A stretch of 20,411 nt of DNA from Clostridia bacterium (GCA_017399515.1 JAFQBZ010000079.1:1-20411), one strand, 5' to 3'. Positions 1 to 7,774 are shown, counted from the stretch's first letter. Made by a program: numbers and translations. The notes: generated from the letters alone by a model not told the origin.

Positions 1-3000
1 CACAGAGAGCAAGTGCTTATTATAGTTATTATGATAGGCATGCTGATGCGTTTAACCCTAGTGGTTCAGTTGATGGCGTTAATGCTTATAAGAAAATTTT
101 AGCATATAGACCAGAATATTATGTTATGGCCGATGTTATTGATTTCTGTATTAACACAGGAAATAAGGCATATTTCAAAACTGTTCAAGAAATGCTTGAT
201 AGTGTTGCTGAAGTTGAAGATGATGATTTGTTTAACAGTGTTGTTCGAATGTTTGATATCAAATTCTTAGATAGTGATTTGAAGCAGTATGTAACAAGAC
301 CGGTAACAAATGCAAACACTGAAGTTTATAGTTCATTCGACACACTTAGAGAAGTTTTCAAAAAAGAAAGTTGGCGTGTTATAAGGTTTGAAAGCACATA
401 TTATGATGCAGATGACAGTTCAAATCCAACCAGAAAAATGGATATTCAATATAACCATGTTCGTGGTGCGACTGATGAACTTGCCGGTGCAAAATATATA
501 ATGTGTATTGAAAAAAGTATTAAAGTTTGGACAGGCGAAGGAGATGTAAAACATAATTATTATTATCCTTTAACCATTGGTTATGCCTCTGGTGAAGAAT
601 CAGGTTTTGCATCTGACTTTATTCAAATGAACCAAATTATTGCTGCAAAGGGAATATTTAGTCAATCTACTTATCCAACTGCAATTAGACAAACCGAAGA
701 TGGTGCAGAAGTTCAATTTTATAGACATAATTTGATTACTGTTACCGTTGGTGACCCAGAAGCCGTGGGCACAGGTGGAATGAAAGCCGAAGAGAAAAAG
801 AGTGGTTTTGCAAAGTTTTTTCAAAAACTCGCTGCACTCTTAAACCCTAAAATCGACGCAAGCATTGACACAGAACAAGTTGTAACTGCTTATTCTTATG
901 AAGAAGTTATTGTTAACAATCTTGCATCTGGAACACTTAGTTTAAGTTATATGTTTGAAGATAGTTTCACAAGTTTCCTTGGTGGTATTGTTAACGGCGC
1001 AAGTAATGCGATTCGTTCTGGTACCGGTGCTGATGGAACTGAACAACTTGGTTTGTTTGGTTTGAAACTTGAGCATGTGTTTGTTCCAAGAAAAATTAAT
1101 ATGATTGTTCTTGTAATGGGCTCGCTTTTGTTGCTTAAGATAGTGTTTACTTCAATATTCGTTCTTATTAACCGTGGTTATGAATTATTCTTAACGATAA
1201 TCATTTATCCAACGGCGTGTGCAACAATACCTATAGATGAGGGTGGATATCAGCAGTGGACGCGAACGTATGTAGGGCGACTGTTCTCAACTTATGGTTT
1301 GATTCTTGGTTTGAACTTCGTTTTAATGTTGTTCCCAATAATTTCAAACCTTGAAGTGTTCACAGCAGGTGAAATTGCACTCTCGAAACCACTTATGCGA
1401 TTTAGAAATCTGTTCTCGCTGGGTGGAATCATTCCAATAAGTTTAGAATTTTTGGCAAGTTTCTTAAATTTAATTTGTGTAATTTTATTTGAACTTGTTG
1501 CATTTACATTGCTTGAAACACTTCCTGAAACAATTTCACAAATTGTTGGTGCTGCTAATGTTAAGGGTATCAACCCAATTGAAACATTTGCAAAAGCATT
1601 TAGAGTTGTAATGAGTGTTATCACAACTGTTGCTTCTGAAGGTAGTGGTTTCTTCAAGAGTTTGTGGGATATGTTCCTCGCAATAAGCCCTAATAAAAAG
1701 GCAAGAGATCAAGCAAGAGCGCGTATTAAACAGAAAACAAAAGATAAAATGGATCAAATGAAAAAGAAAGCCAAAAGTTTTGTTCCTGGAAGTGCACTTG
1801 TTGATGCTGCAAAAGACAAAAAGAATCTTAATGAAAAGAAAAATGCTCAAAAAGATGCAATGGCAAACTTGAAAGAGTCTATGAATGGTGGCAAAAAAGT
1901 TAAAGACGAAAAAACCGGACAAGAAAGAGATATGACACCAGAAGAAAGAGCAAAGGATGTTGAAGAATCATTCAATAAAATGCTCGAGGCTCAATCTTCA
2001 TATTCAGCCGCTCTTAAAGACCCTAGAGGAAACAGAGAGGCAGAAGACGAAAAGAAGAGAGAAGAAAAAGAGGCTGGTCTTGACGAATCTTCAAGAGATG
2101 ATGAAGATATGGAACATGATGATGAAGGTAATGAAACCGGAGAAGCAGCAGATGTTTCACATAAATCAAAGCGTCAACTTAAAAAAGCAAAGAAGCGTCA
2201 AAAAGCAATTGTTAAAAACTTAGAAAGAAAAGAAAGACTTGGAACAATTACTGATGCTGAAAGAGATTCTTTAGCCCGTCAGCAAAAGAAACTTGCAAAA
2301 ACTGAAGAAGCACTTGGTGGAAAGAAAGATTATGCAAAAGCCAAGAAAGAAATGGAGCGTCTTCAAAAGAAACAAGGCAGCGGTGGGCTTACTGCTGGTG
2401 AGCAAAATGAACTTAATATGTATGCTGCAAAAGTTCAAGAATATGAAAATGCTCACTCAAAAGAAAAAGATAAAGAGGTTGCAAAACAAAGAAGACAAGA
2501 TTCGAAAGGCAGAAGACAAGACAAGGCTGCTGCTGAAAAAGAAGCAGAAAAGCAAAAGAAAATTAGGCAAAAGTTCACTTCTGGTTCTAAATTTGCTCAA
2601 AGAAGATATATGAAGAGCAATGAAAGAACACAAGCAAGAATGGCTAAAAAGTTGGGCAAAAAAGGCATTAGACCTGAAGATGTTGTTGATCCTTCACAAT
2701 TAACCGGAAAACAAAGACGACAACTTGAAAAATATCAACAGTCAGGTGCAAGGCTTGATAGCGCTAAAAAGGTTATGGCCGATTATGCTGACACAAAGGT
2801 TACTTATGATGCACAAAGACAAGCGCATTATGATATGTATAGAAACAGAAATAAAGCGGGCAGAAAGAGTGGTAGCAAACTTTTAGCAAAAACTAGAGGT
2901 GGTGAGCAAGAGCGTGAAACCCAATTGCAACTTATCAACGCTCAACTTGATGCAATCAAGCAACAAGGTGTTGATGGTTCTAACCTTAAAAAGTATCAAG

Positions 3001-3308
3001 AACTTCAACAAAGAAAGGCGAAACTTGAAGGTGAACAAAGATTCCAAGAAAGATGGGGTGCTCAAACAACCAAGTCAAAAGAACAACTTAAAGCCGAATC
3101 GAAGACTTATAGACAAAGAGAAAAACAAAAGGCTTATGAGTTTGACACAAAAACATACGAAAAGGCTGAAGCAGATATTGAAAAAGAAGCATTAAAAGAA
3201 TTTAAGGCTAAATATAAGAGAGATCCAAAAGATGAAGCCGAAAAGAAGAAGATTATAAAAGATTATAAAGAAAGACAAAAAAACGGTGGAACAACGGATA
3301 AGAAATAA
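1..3308 (+). CDS. Large polytopic membrane protein with long charged coiled-coil tail (5' partial)
   Basis: I do not recognise this family with certainty. The reading frame is open from base 3, about 41 codons before the first in-frame ATG at 126, so the true start lies left of the window. Counting from that ATG (1,060 residues), residues 1-320 form a mostly soluble domain rich in Tyr, Asp and Thr. Hydrophobic segments lie at about 325-370, 386-407 and 430-470 (four to six helices), followed by a Gly/Ala/Phe-containing stretch. From about 520 to the end the protein is low-complexity and dominated by Lys, Glu, Arg, Gln and Ala, typical of a long cytoplasmic coiled coil. A membrane core followed by a basic tail recalls VirB6/TrbL-like channel subunits of type IV secretion or ICE membrane proteins, but that is inference from topology only; no other transfer gene is visible. 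It may be the last gene of an operon, since a strong terminator follows 28 bases after the stop. Confidence 0.8.
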   Translation, partial: QRASAYYSYYDRHADAFNPSGSVDGVNAYKKILAYRPEYYVMADVIDFCINTGNKAYFKTVQEMLDSVAEVEDDDLFNSVVRMFDIKFLDSDLKQYVTRPVTNANTEVYSSFDTLREVFKKESWRVIRFESTYYDADDSSNPTRKMDIQYNHVRGATDELAGAKYIMCIEKSIKVWTGEGDVKHNYYYPLTIGYASGEESGFASDFIQMNQIIAAKGIFSQSTYPTAIRQTEDGAEVQFYRHNLITVTVGDPEAVGTGGMKAEEKKSGFAKFFQKLAALLNPKIDASIDTEQVVTAYSYEEVIVNNLASGTLSLSYMFEDSFTSFLGGIVNGASNAIRSGTGADGTEQLGLFGLKLEHVFVPRKINMIVLVMGSLLLLKIVFTSIFVLINRGYELFLTIIIYPTACATIPIDEGGYQQWTRTYVGRLFSTYGLILGLNFVLMLFPIISNLEVFTAGEIALSKPLMRFRNLFSLGGIIPISLEFLASFLNLICVILFELVAFTLLETLPETISQIVGAANVKGINPIETFAKAFRVVMSVITTVASEGSGFFKSLWDMFLAISPNKKARDQARARIKQKTKDKMDQMKKKAKSFVPGSALVDAAKDKKNLNEKKNAQKDAMANLKESMNGGKKVKDEKTGQERDMTPEERAKDVEESFNKMLEAQSSYSAALKDPRGNREAEDEKKREEKEAGLDESSRDDEDMEHDDEGNETGEAADVSHKSKRQLKKAKKRQKAIVKNLERKERLGTITDAERDSLARQQKKLAKTEEALGGKKDYAKAKKEMERLQKKQGSGGLTAGEQNELNMYAAKVQEYENAHSKEKDKEVAKQRRQDSKGRRQDKAAAEKEAEKQKKIRQKFTSGSKFAQRRYMKSNERTQARMAKKLGKKGIRPEDVVDPSQLTGKQRRQLEKYQQSGARLDSAKKVMADYADTKVTYDAQRQAHYDMYRNRNKAGRKSGSKLLAKTRGGEQERETQLQLINAQLDAIKQQGVDGSNLKKYQELQQRKAKLEGEQRFQERWGAQTTKSKEQLKAESKTYRQREKQKAYEFDTKTYEKAEADIEKEALKEFKAKYKRDPKDEAEKKKIIKDYKERQKNGGTTDKK

Positions 3309-3335
3309 TTCAATTTCTGGCAAATTTTTCGATTT

Positions 3336-3374
3336 AAAAAAAGACAAGGTATTATTATATCTTGTCTTTTTTTT
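3336..3374 (+). terminator. Intrinsic terminator after the large membrane protein
   Basis: A perfect inverted repeat pairs 3336-3348 (A-run then GACAAG) with 3361-3373 (CTTGTC then T-run) around a 12-base AT loop, ending in eight T. The 3' arm also contains the -35 box of the lspA promoter. Confidence 0.88.
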
Positions 3375-3390
3375 ATTGCTATGCTAAAAT
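3362..3390 (+). promoter_or_regulatory. Promoter of lspA, overlapping the terminator
   Basis: TTGTCT at 3362-3367, a 17-base spacer and TAAAAT at 3385-3390, with an extended -10 TG at 3382-3383. The predicted start of transcription (about seven bases after the -10) falls on the A of the lspA ATG at 3397, so the mRNA would be leaderless. Consistent with this, there is no purine-rich ribosome binding site upstream of that ATG. Confidence 0.6.
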
Positions 3391-3396
3391 TATGGT

Positions 3397-3888
3397 ATGA
3401 TGGTGATTATAGGTTTTGCCCTTGCACTTGTTGCTGTTGGGGTTGACCAATTAACAAAATTTTTAATTTATGGAACAGCCACAAAAGTTGTTTTTGGCGA
3501 TTTATTGTGGTTTAAAAGCACCTTAAACACGGGTGTTGCTTTTTCTATGTTTGAAGGCAACAGTGTTGTTTTTATTGTGATAACATCGCTCGCTGCAATT
3601 GCTTTGGCGTATTTAATTTTAAGCAAAAAATTCTTTAATAAAATGTGGTATAAAGTTTGTTTGGGGCTTATTTTGGGTGGCACAATCGGCAATTTAATCG
3701 ACAGAATATTCTTCAAGGGTGTTCGTGATTTTATTTACTTAAAATTCCTAAATTTTGCCATTTTTAACATTGCTGATGCCGTTATTGTGGTTGCAGTTGC
3801 AGTTTTTTGCGTTTTTATGATTATTGATACATTTAAAAAAGAAGATAAAAAAGAAGAAAAAACAAACGATTTAAAGGAAGAAGAATGA
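3397..3888 (+). CDS. lspA: Prolipoprotein signal peptidase (signal peptidase II)
   Basis: This membrane aspartyl protease removes the signal peptide of diacylated prolipoproteins. At 163 residues it has the usual length, and four hydrophobic helices are visible (about 2-20, 57-75, 86-102, 125-145). Family landmarks: VDQLTK at 16-21, NTGVAFS at 44-50, GNLIDR at 98-103, and the catalytic pair Asp111 (in VRDF) and Asp127 (in FNIAD). The C-terminus is a short Lys/Glu tail. Its ATGA overlaps the start of the next gene, an RluD-type pseudouridine synthase; lspA followed by an rluD homologue is a common pairing in Bacillota. No ribosome binding site precedes the ATG, and the promoter geometry predicts a leaderless transcript; ATG at 3400 or GTG at 3403 are alternative starts but are no better supported. 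Confidence 0.95.
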   Translation: MMVIIGFALALVAVGVDQLTKFLIYGTATKVVFGDLLWFKSTLNTGVAFSMFEGNSVVFIVITSLAAIALAYLILSKKFFNKMWYKVCLGLILGGTIGNLIDRIFFKGVRDFIYLKFLNFAIFNIADAVIVVAVAVFCVFMIIDTFKKEDKKEEKTNDLKEEE

Positions 3889-4802
3889 TTGAATTAAACA
3901 CAGAGTTGGTTGTGGAAGATTTAGAAGAAAAAACAAGACTTGATGTTTTTCTTTCTGAAGAAGTTGATTGGAGCAGGTCACAAATTAAACTTCAAATTGA
4001 TGGTGGAAGAGCACTTGTTAATGGTGAAAAAAGAAAGGCAGGTTTCTTGGTTAAAAATGGCGATGTGATAACACTTTCATTTTCTAAAGAGATTCTTGAA
4101 ATTAATGCTGAAGCCGAAAATATTCCACTTGATATTGTTTATGAAGATGATGATTTTGCAATTATCAATAAACCACAAGGAATGGTTGTGCATCCAGCAC
4201 CAGGGGCTTATAATCACACACTTGTTAACGCGATTTTATATCACTTTGAAAATTTAAGCCAAGGTTCAAATAAAATTAGACCAGGCATTGTTCATAGAAT
4301 TGATAAAGACACTTCAGGGCTTTTGGTTGTTGCCAAAAACGACAAAGCACACGAAAGTTTGGCTGGACAAATTGCAGAGCACAGTTGCTTTAGGCATTAT
4401 TTAGCACTTTTAGAAGGCAATCTTAAAACGGATGAAGGAAGAATTGAAACTTTTATAGGAAGAAACCCTCAAGACAGAAAAATGATGGCTGTTGTTGAAG
4501 ATGGAAAAAAGGCAATAACAAACTTCAAAGTGCTTGAAAGATTTGGTGATTACTGTTTGGTTGAATTTATTTTAGAAACCGGCAGAACACACCAAATTAG
4601 GGTTCATTCCAAACATTTAGGGCATCCAATTGTTGGTGATAAAACTTACGGAATAAAAAATCAAAAGTTTAACTTAAATGGGCAACTTCTTCACGCTTAC
4701 AAACTAGAACTTACTCATCCAACATCTGGAAAAAGATTGATTTTCGAATGTGATATTCCTGAATATTTCACAAAGATTTTAAATAAACTTAAAAATCGAT
4801 AA
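3885..4802 (+). CDS. RluD-type 23S rRNA pseudouridine synthase
   Basis: Predicted to isomerise uridine to pseudouridine in 23S rRNA (RluA/RluD family, YlyB type in Bacillus). The 305-residue protein has an N-terminal S4 RNA-binding domain (about 16-75, with RSQIKLQIDGG and VNGEKRKAG) and a catalytic domain. Motif II is HRIDKDTSGLLVVAKND at 137-153, where Asp140 is the expected nucleophile. NKPQGMVVHPAPG at 95-107 and the later GRTHQIRVH are also typical. The start overlaps the lspA stop as ATGA and is preceded by AAGGAAGAAG, so translation is probably coupled. The exact target uridines cannot be told from sequence, so RluD is a subfamily call and I leave the symbol blank. Confidence 0.93.
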   Translation: MIELNTELVVEDLEEKTRLDVFLSEEVDWSRSQIKLQIDGGRALVNGEKRKAGFLVKNGDVITLSFSKEILEINAEAENIPLDIVYEDDDFAIINKPQGMVVHPAPGAYNHTLVNAILYHFENLSQGSNKIRPGIVHRIDKDTSGLLVVAKNDKAHESLAGQIAEHSCFRHYLALLEGNLKTDEGRIETFIGRNPQDRKMMAVVEDGKKAITNFKVLERFGDYCLVEFILETGRTHQIRVHSKHLGHPIVGDKTYGIKNQKFNLNGQLLHAYKLELTHPTSGKRLIFECDIPEYFTKILNKLKNR

Positions 4803-4810
4803 AATTATCA

Positions 4811-4840
4811 TTGACTTGAATTTTTTATAAATTATATAAT
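4811..4840 (+). promoter_or_regulatory. Promoter of the small membrane protein pair
   Basis: TTGACT at 4811-4816, an 18-base spacer and a perfect TATAAT at 4835-4840, just after the rluD-like stop. A full AAGGAGGT ribosome binding site follows at 4853-4860, seven bases before the ATG. I see no terminator between the rluD-like gene and this promoter. Confidence 0.7.
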
Positions 4841-4867
4841 AAAGTTGCAAATAAGGAGGTTTTTATT

Positions 4868-5200
4868 ATGGCAACAAAAACAAGTGAAAAAAGCACACAA
4901 AAAACAACAACATCACACACATCGTCTTCAAAAAGAGGATTTTCATTTGGCTATATTTTAAATATTTTATCATATGCAGCAGTTTGTATTGGTGGCTTAG
5001 CATTATTTATTGCTATGATTTTGGCTAAATTTGGGCTTTCATCATCAATAACAGGTGCAATGCAAACAATTGCAAATGCGATTGGCTGGGCAGTTCTTTG
5101 CTTGCTCTCAGCAGTTTACATTTCTCACAGAAGAAAAATTTGGATGTGGGTTGTTTGGGCTGTTGCAGTGGTTATGATTATTACAGGTATAATTTTATAA
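4868..5200 (+). CDS. Small three-helix membrane protein, unknown function
   Basis: I do not recognise this 110-residue protein. Residues 1-25 are hydrophilic and rich in Lys, Thr and Ser, without a signal-peptidase site, so they are probably a cytoplasmic tail. Hydrophobic helices follow at about 28-52, 64-84 and 90-109, and a basic SHRRK loop lies between the last two. The start is secure: a full AAGGAGGT lies seven bases upstream and a good promoter precedes it. The next gene begins 12 bases downstream, encodes a protein of similar size and helix count, and shares the terminator at 5564, so the two form a bicistronic unit. Possible roles include a small membrane-complex subunit, but nothing in the sequence decides this. 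Confidence 0.82.
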   Translation: MATKTSEKSTQKTTTSHTSSSKRGFSFGYILNILSYAAVCIGGLALFIAMILAKFGLSSSITGAMQTIANAIGWAVLCLLSAVYISHRRKIWMWVVWAVAVVMIITGIIL

Positions 5201-5212
5201 TAGGTGCTATTT

Positions 5213-5557
5213 ATGAATAAGAAAGATATTTTAAAAACATTAGACATTTCAAGTTTTGTTTCGGCAATAATTGCAACTGTTTTGGTTTTAATTTTTCAGT
5301 TTACCGGAAGCGTTGCAGTTATGAAATATGCAATCATTATGTACACCGTATGTTTCTTAATTTTGACAATTGTTTTATCAATCAAAGTTTATATGACATT
5401 TTCAAAAAAACATCAGGTGGAAATGGTTGAAGAGGAAACTGCCGAAGGGGAAAAAACTGATGAGAATGACACAAAGAAAAAAACACTTTCAATTGTTTAT
5501 TTAGTGCTTTCAGCATTAGCCTTTATTTTTACATTTGTGATGTTAATTTTATATTAA
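5213..5557 (+). CDS. Small three-helix membrane protein with acidic loop, unknown function
   Basis: I do not recognise this 114-residue protein. Hydrophobic helices are visible at about 13-32, 36-61 and 91-114, and an acidic, hydrophilic loop (about 64-90, Glu/Asp/Lys-rich) sits between the second and third. The ATG at 5213 is preferred over the in-frame GTG at 5204 because TAGGTG at 5201-5206 is correctly placed as its ribosome binding site and overlaps the alternative start. It lies 12 bases after the preceding small membrane gene and is followed directly by a terminator, so the two probably act together. The protein ends in its last transmembrane helix with almost no tail. Confidence 0.8.
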   Translation: MNKKDILKTLDISSFVSAIIATVLVLIFQFTGSVAVMKYAIIMYTVCFLILTIVLSIKVYMTFSKKHQVEMVEEETAEGEKTDENDTKKKTLSIVYLVLSALAFIFTFVMLILY

Positions 5558-5563
5558 GAATTA

Positions 5564-5590
5564 AAAACTGCGTTAAGTCGCAGTTTTTTT
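5564..5590 (+). terminator. Intrinsic terminator of the small membrane protein pair
   Basis: AAAACTGCG (5564-5572) pairs with CGCAGTTTT (5579-5587) around a six-base loop, followed by T residues to 5590. Confidence 0.85.
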
Positions 5591-5622
5591 ATGTGCTAAA
5601 GGGGTTAAATGATATATAAATC

Positions 5623-5651
5623 TTGACAAAATGAGAGATATTCATTAAAAT
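5623..5651 (+). promoter_or_regulatory. Promoter of tig
   Basis: Perfect TTGACA at 5623-5628, a 17-base spacer and TAAAAT at 5646-5651. The predicted start near 5658 leaves a leader of about 27 bases, with AAGGAG at 5672-5677 ahead of the tig ATG. Confidence 0.8.
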
Positions 5652-5684
5652 AAGAATGTTAGTTAATTATTAAGGAGAATTATA

Positions 5685-6971
5685 ATGACATACAAAATTG
5701 GTGAAAAGAAAGACGGAAAACTTACCGTTGAATTCAAATTAAACGCTGGTGAATGGGAAGCAGAAATTGAAAAGGCTTACCAAAAAAACAAAGGAAAATA
5801 TAAACTTGATGGCTTTAGACAAGGCAAAATTCCTAGAAAAGTTTTAGAAAAAACTTATGGTGAATTTTTATTCTATGAAGATGCTTTAAACGCTGTTTGT
5901 GATGATTCATTCTTTGAATTTTTAGAAAAAGAAACAGATGTTCAAGCAGTTGATTATCCTGAAATTTCAGTTAAATCAGTTTCTAAAGATGGTGTTGAAT
6001 GGGTTGCAACAGTAACTCTTCTTCCAGAAGTTACACTTGGAAGCCTTGAAGGTCTTAATGTTAAAAAATCAAAAGTTTCAGTTTCTGAAAAAGAAGTTGA
6101 TGAAAAAATTGTTGAATTGCAAAACAAACAAGCAAGATATGTTGATGTTACAGACAAGCCTGCAAAAATGGGTGACCTTGTAAACATTGATTTTGCTGGT
6201 TCAATGAATGGTGTTGCTTTTGAAGGTGGCACTGCTAAAGATTTCGAACTTGAACTTGGAAGCCATTCATTTATTGCTGGTTTCGAAGAACAAGTTGTTG
6301 GCATGAGCATTGATGAACAAAAAGATATCAATGTAACATTCCCAGATGCATACCACGCAAAAGAACTTGCTGGAAAGCCTGCAGTTTTTGCTGTTAAAGT
6401 TCTTGCTATTCGTGAAAAACAAATCCCAGAAATTGATGATAAGTTTGCTGCAGAAGTTAGCGAATTTAACACACTTGCTGAACTTAAGAAAGATACAAAA
6501 GAAAAAATTAAAGCAGAAAAAGAAGCAAATGCAGAAAAAGAACTTGATAACGCACTTGTTGATGCATTTGTTAAAAATGCAACTGTTGAAATTCCAAAGT
6601 GTATGGTTACAAACCAAATTGCTCGTGGAATTGAAGAAACAAAGAGAGCACTTGCCGCACAAGGTATGAGTTATGAAATGTATCTTGCTTATATGAACAC
6701 AACAGATGAAGAGTTCAGAAAATCAAGAGAAGCAGACACTGAAAAACAAATCAGAACAAGCCTTGTTTTAGGTGAACTTGTTAAAGCAGAAAACCTTAAA
6801 GCAGAAGAATCAGAAGTTGATGCAAAACTTGCTGAACTTGCTGAAAAGATGAAAAAGACTGCTGAAGAACTTAAAAAGACAATGACTCCAAATCAAAGAG
6901 ATGTTATTGAAAACAACATTGTTTCAGACAAAGTTATTAAACTTTTAAAAACAAAGAACAATATTGACTAA
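5685..6971 (+). CDS. tig: Trigger factor (ribosome-associated chaperone and prolyl isomerase)
   Basis: Trigger factor binds the ribosome exit tunnel and shields nascent chains. At 428 residues it is close to the usual 430. The N-terminal ribosome-binding domain carries the signature GFRQGKIP at 43-50. An FKBP-like PPIase domain spans about 163-245, beginning GDLVNIDFAGSMNG and containing FIAGFEEQVVGM. The C-terminal chaperone domain (about 250-428) is helical and rich in Lys, Glu and Ala. It has its own strong promoter, and AAGGAG lies seven bases before the ATG. It precedes clpP and clpX, the usual Bacillota order linking folding with degradation, but a structured 141-base gap with a second promoter separates it from clpP, so coupling to clpP is probably by read-through only. 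Confidence 0.96.
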   Translation: MTYKIGEKKDGKLTVEFKLNAGEWEAEIEKAYQKNKGKYKLDGFRQGKIPRKVLEKTYGEFLFYEDALNAVCDDSFFEFLEKETDVQAVDYPEISVKSVSKDGVEWVATVTLLPEVTLGSLEGLNVKKSKVSVSEKEVDEKIVELQNKQARYVDVTDKPAKMGDLVNIDFAGSMNGVAFEGGTAKDFELELGSHSFIAGFEEQVVGMSIDEQKDINVTFPDAYHAKELAGKPAVFAVKVLAIREKQIPEIDDKFAAEVSEFNTLAELKKDTKEKIKAEKEANAEKELDNALVDAFVKNATVEIPKCMVTNQIARGIEETKRALAAQGMSYEMYLAYMNTTDEEFRKSREADTEKQIRTSLVLGELVKAENLKAEESEVDAKLAELAEKMKKTAEELKKTMTPNQRDVIENNIVSDKVIKLLKTKNNID

Positions 6972-6983
6972 TTAGAAAATTTG

Positions 6984-7053
6984 AAGTGCAATAATAATCG
7001 CAGGGTTTCACAAATATAATTAATTGTGAGATTTGGTTTATAATTGCACTTTT
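6984..7053 (+). promoter_or_regulatory. Nested stem-loop between tig and clpP (weak terminator or leader structure)
   Basis: The outer stem pairs AAGTGCAAT (6984-6992) with ATTGCACTT (7043-7051); inside it TCACAA (7008-7013) pairs with TTGTGA (7024-7029). Only a short T tract (7050-7053) follows, so it could be a poor terminator or an mRNA-processing structure. Confidence 0.5.
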
Positions 7054-7055
7054 AA

Positions 7056-7084
7056 TTGACTAAAAAAATATTTATTGTTAAAAC
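7056..7084 (+). promoter_or_regulatory. Promoter of clpP
   Basis: TTGACT at 7056-7061, a 17-base spacer and TAAAAC at 7079-7084, with an extended -10 TG at 7076-7077. The start is predicted near 7091. I see no clear CtsR-type heat-shock operator overlapping it. Confidence 0.6.
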
Positions 7085-7112
7085 TTAAATTTATAAACAT
7101 TTAGGAGCGTAT

Positions 7113-7706
7113 ATGAACGAAAAAGATATGCTTATTCCTATGGTTGTTGAACAAACCAACCGTGGAGAAAGGTCTTACGACATTTATTCAAGACTTTTAG
7201 AAGATAGAATCATTTTTTTAACAGGTGAAATTAATGACCAATCTGCAAACCTTGTGATTGCACAACTTGTGTATTTAGAAGGTAAAGATTCAGATAAAGA
7301 TATCACACTTTATATTAATAGCCCAGGTGGAAGCGTGGTTGCTGGTATGGCAATTTATGACACAATGAACTATATTAGATGTGATGTTAGAACTGTTTGC
7401 ATCGGTATGGCTGCATCAATGGCGGCAATACTTCTTTCTAGTGGTGCAAAAGGAAAGAGATTTGCTCTTTCAAATTCAGAAGTGATGATTCACCAGCCAC
7501 TTGGAGGTTTCCAAGGTCAAGCAAGTGATATCAAAATTCATGCTGCACATATGGAAAAAACAAAAAAGACAATAAACAGAATCTTGTCAGAAAACACAGG
7601 TATGCCTATTGAAACCATTGAAAAAGACACTGACAGAGATAACTTTATGTCTGCTGAAGAAGCCAAAAAATATGGTCTTATCGACGAGATTTACGCAAAA
7701 AGATAA
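7113..7706 (+). CDS. clpP: ATP-dependent Clp protease proteolytic subunit
   Basis: ClpP forms the two-ring serine protease chamber that degrades proteins unfolded by ClpX or related ATPases. The protein has 197 residues, the usual length. The catalytic triad is intact: Ser102 in GMAASMAA, His127 in VMIHQPLGG and Asp176 in DRDNF; the spacing between them (25 and 49 residues) equals that of E. coli ClpP. YINSPGGSV at 67-75 is the oxyanion strand. AGGAG at 7103-7107 lies five bases before the ATG. It has its own promoter and sits upstream of clpX, with a 68-base spacer that carries a hairpin. Nothing suggests an inactive paralogue. Confidence 0.97.
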   Translation: MNEKDMLIPMVVEQTNRGERSYDIYSRLLEDRIIFLTGEINDQSANLVIAQLVYLEGKDSDKDITLYINSPGGSVVAGMAIYDTMNYIRCDVRTVCIGMAASMAAILLSSGAKGKRFALSNSEVMIHQPLGGFQGQASDIKIHAAHMEKTKKTINRILSENTGMPIETIEKDTDRDNFMSAEEAKKYGLIDEIYAKR

Positions 7707-7712
7707 TGTTTG

Positions 7713-7763
7713 TCAAGATATACAAAAGACGATTTGTTTTTTTGCATATCTTGATTTTATTTT
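7713..7763 (+). terminator. Hairpin between clpP and clpX (partial terminator or processing site)
   Basis: TCAAGATAT (7713-7721) pairs with ATATCTTGA (7746-7754), extended by CAAA (7723-7726) with TTTG (7741-7744) across one A/C mismatch. A T-rich stretch to 7763 follows, leading into the clpX ribosome binding site. I found no clear promoter after it, so clpX probably depends on read-through. Confidence 0.5.
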
Positions 7764-7774
7764 AAGGAGAATTT

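Noticed and set aside
1957..3195. Several + strand open frames of 60-110 codons within the tail of the large membrane protein
   Set aside because: They are Lys/Leu-rich out-of-frame readings of the purine-rich coiled-coil region; no start signals and no independent codon structure.
1750..3300. Possible tandem repeats in the charged tail
   Set aside because: AAAGAAA-type words recur because of Lys/Glu codons, but I could find no regular period or repeat unit.
3885..3888. Possible TGA recoding at the lspA stop
   Set aside because: The TGA sits exactly at the family length and overlaps the next ATG; tryptophan elsewhere is TGG, so it is a normal stop.
4796..4812. Short palindrome GATAAAATTATC after the rluD-like gene
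   Set aside because: Only five AT pairs with a two-base loop and no T tract; too weak for a terminator.
5954..6472. Antisense open frame of 172 codons opposite tig
   Set aside because: It mirrors the codon pattern of trigger factor, has no ribosome binding site or promoter, and its product (Ser/Thr/Phe-rich) matches no recognisable family.
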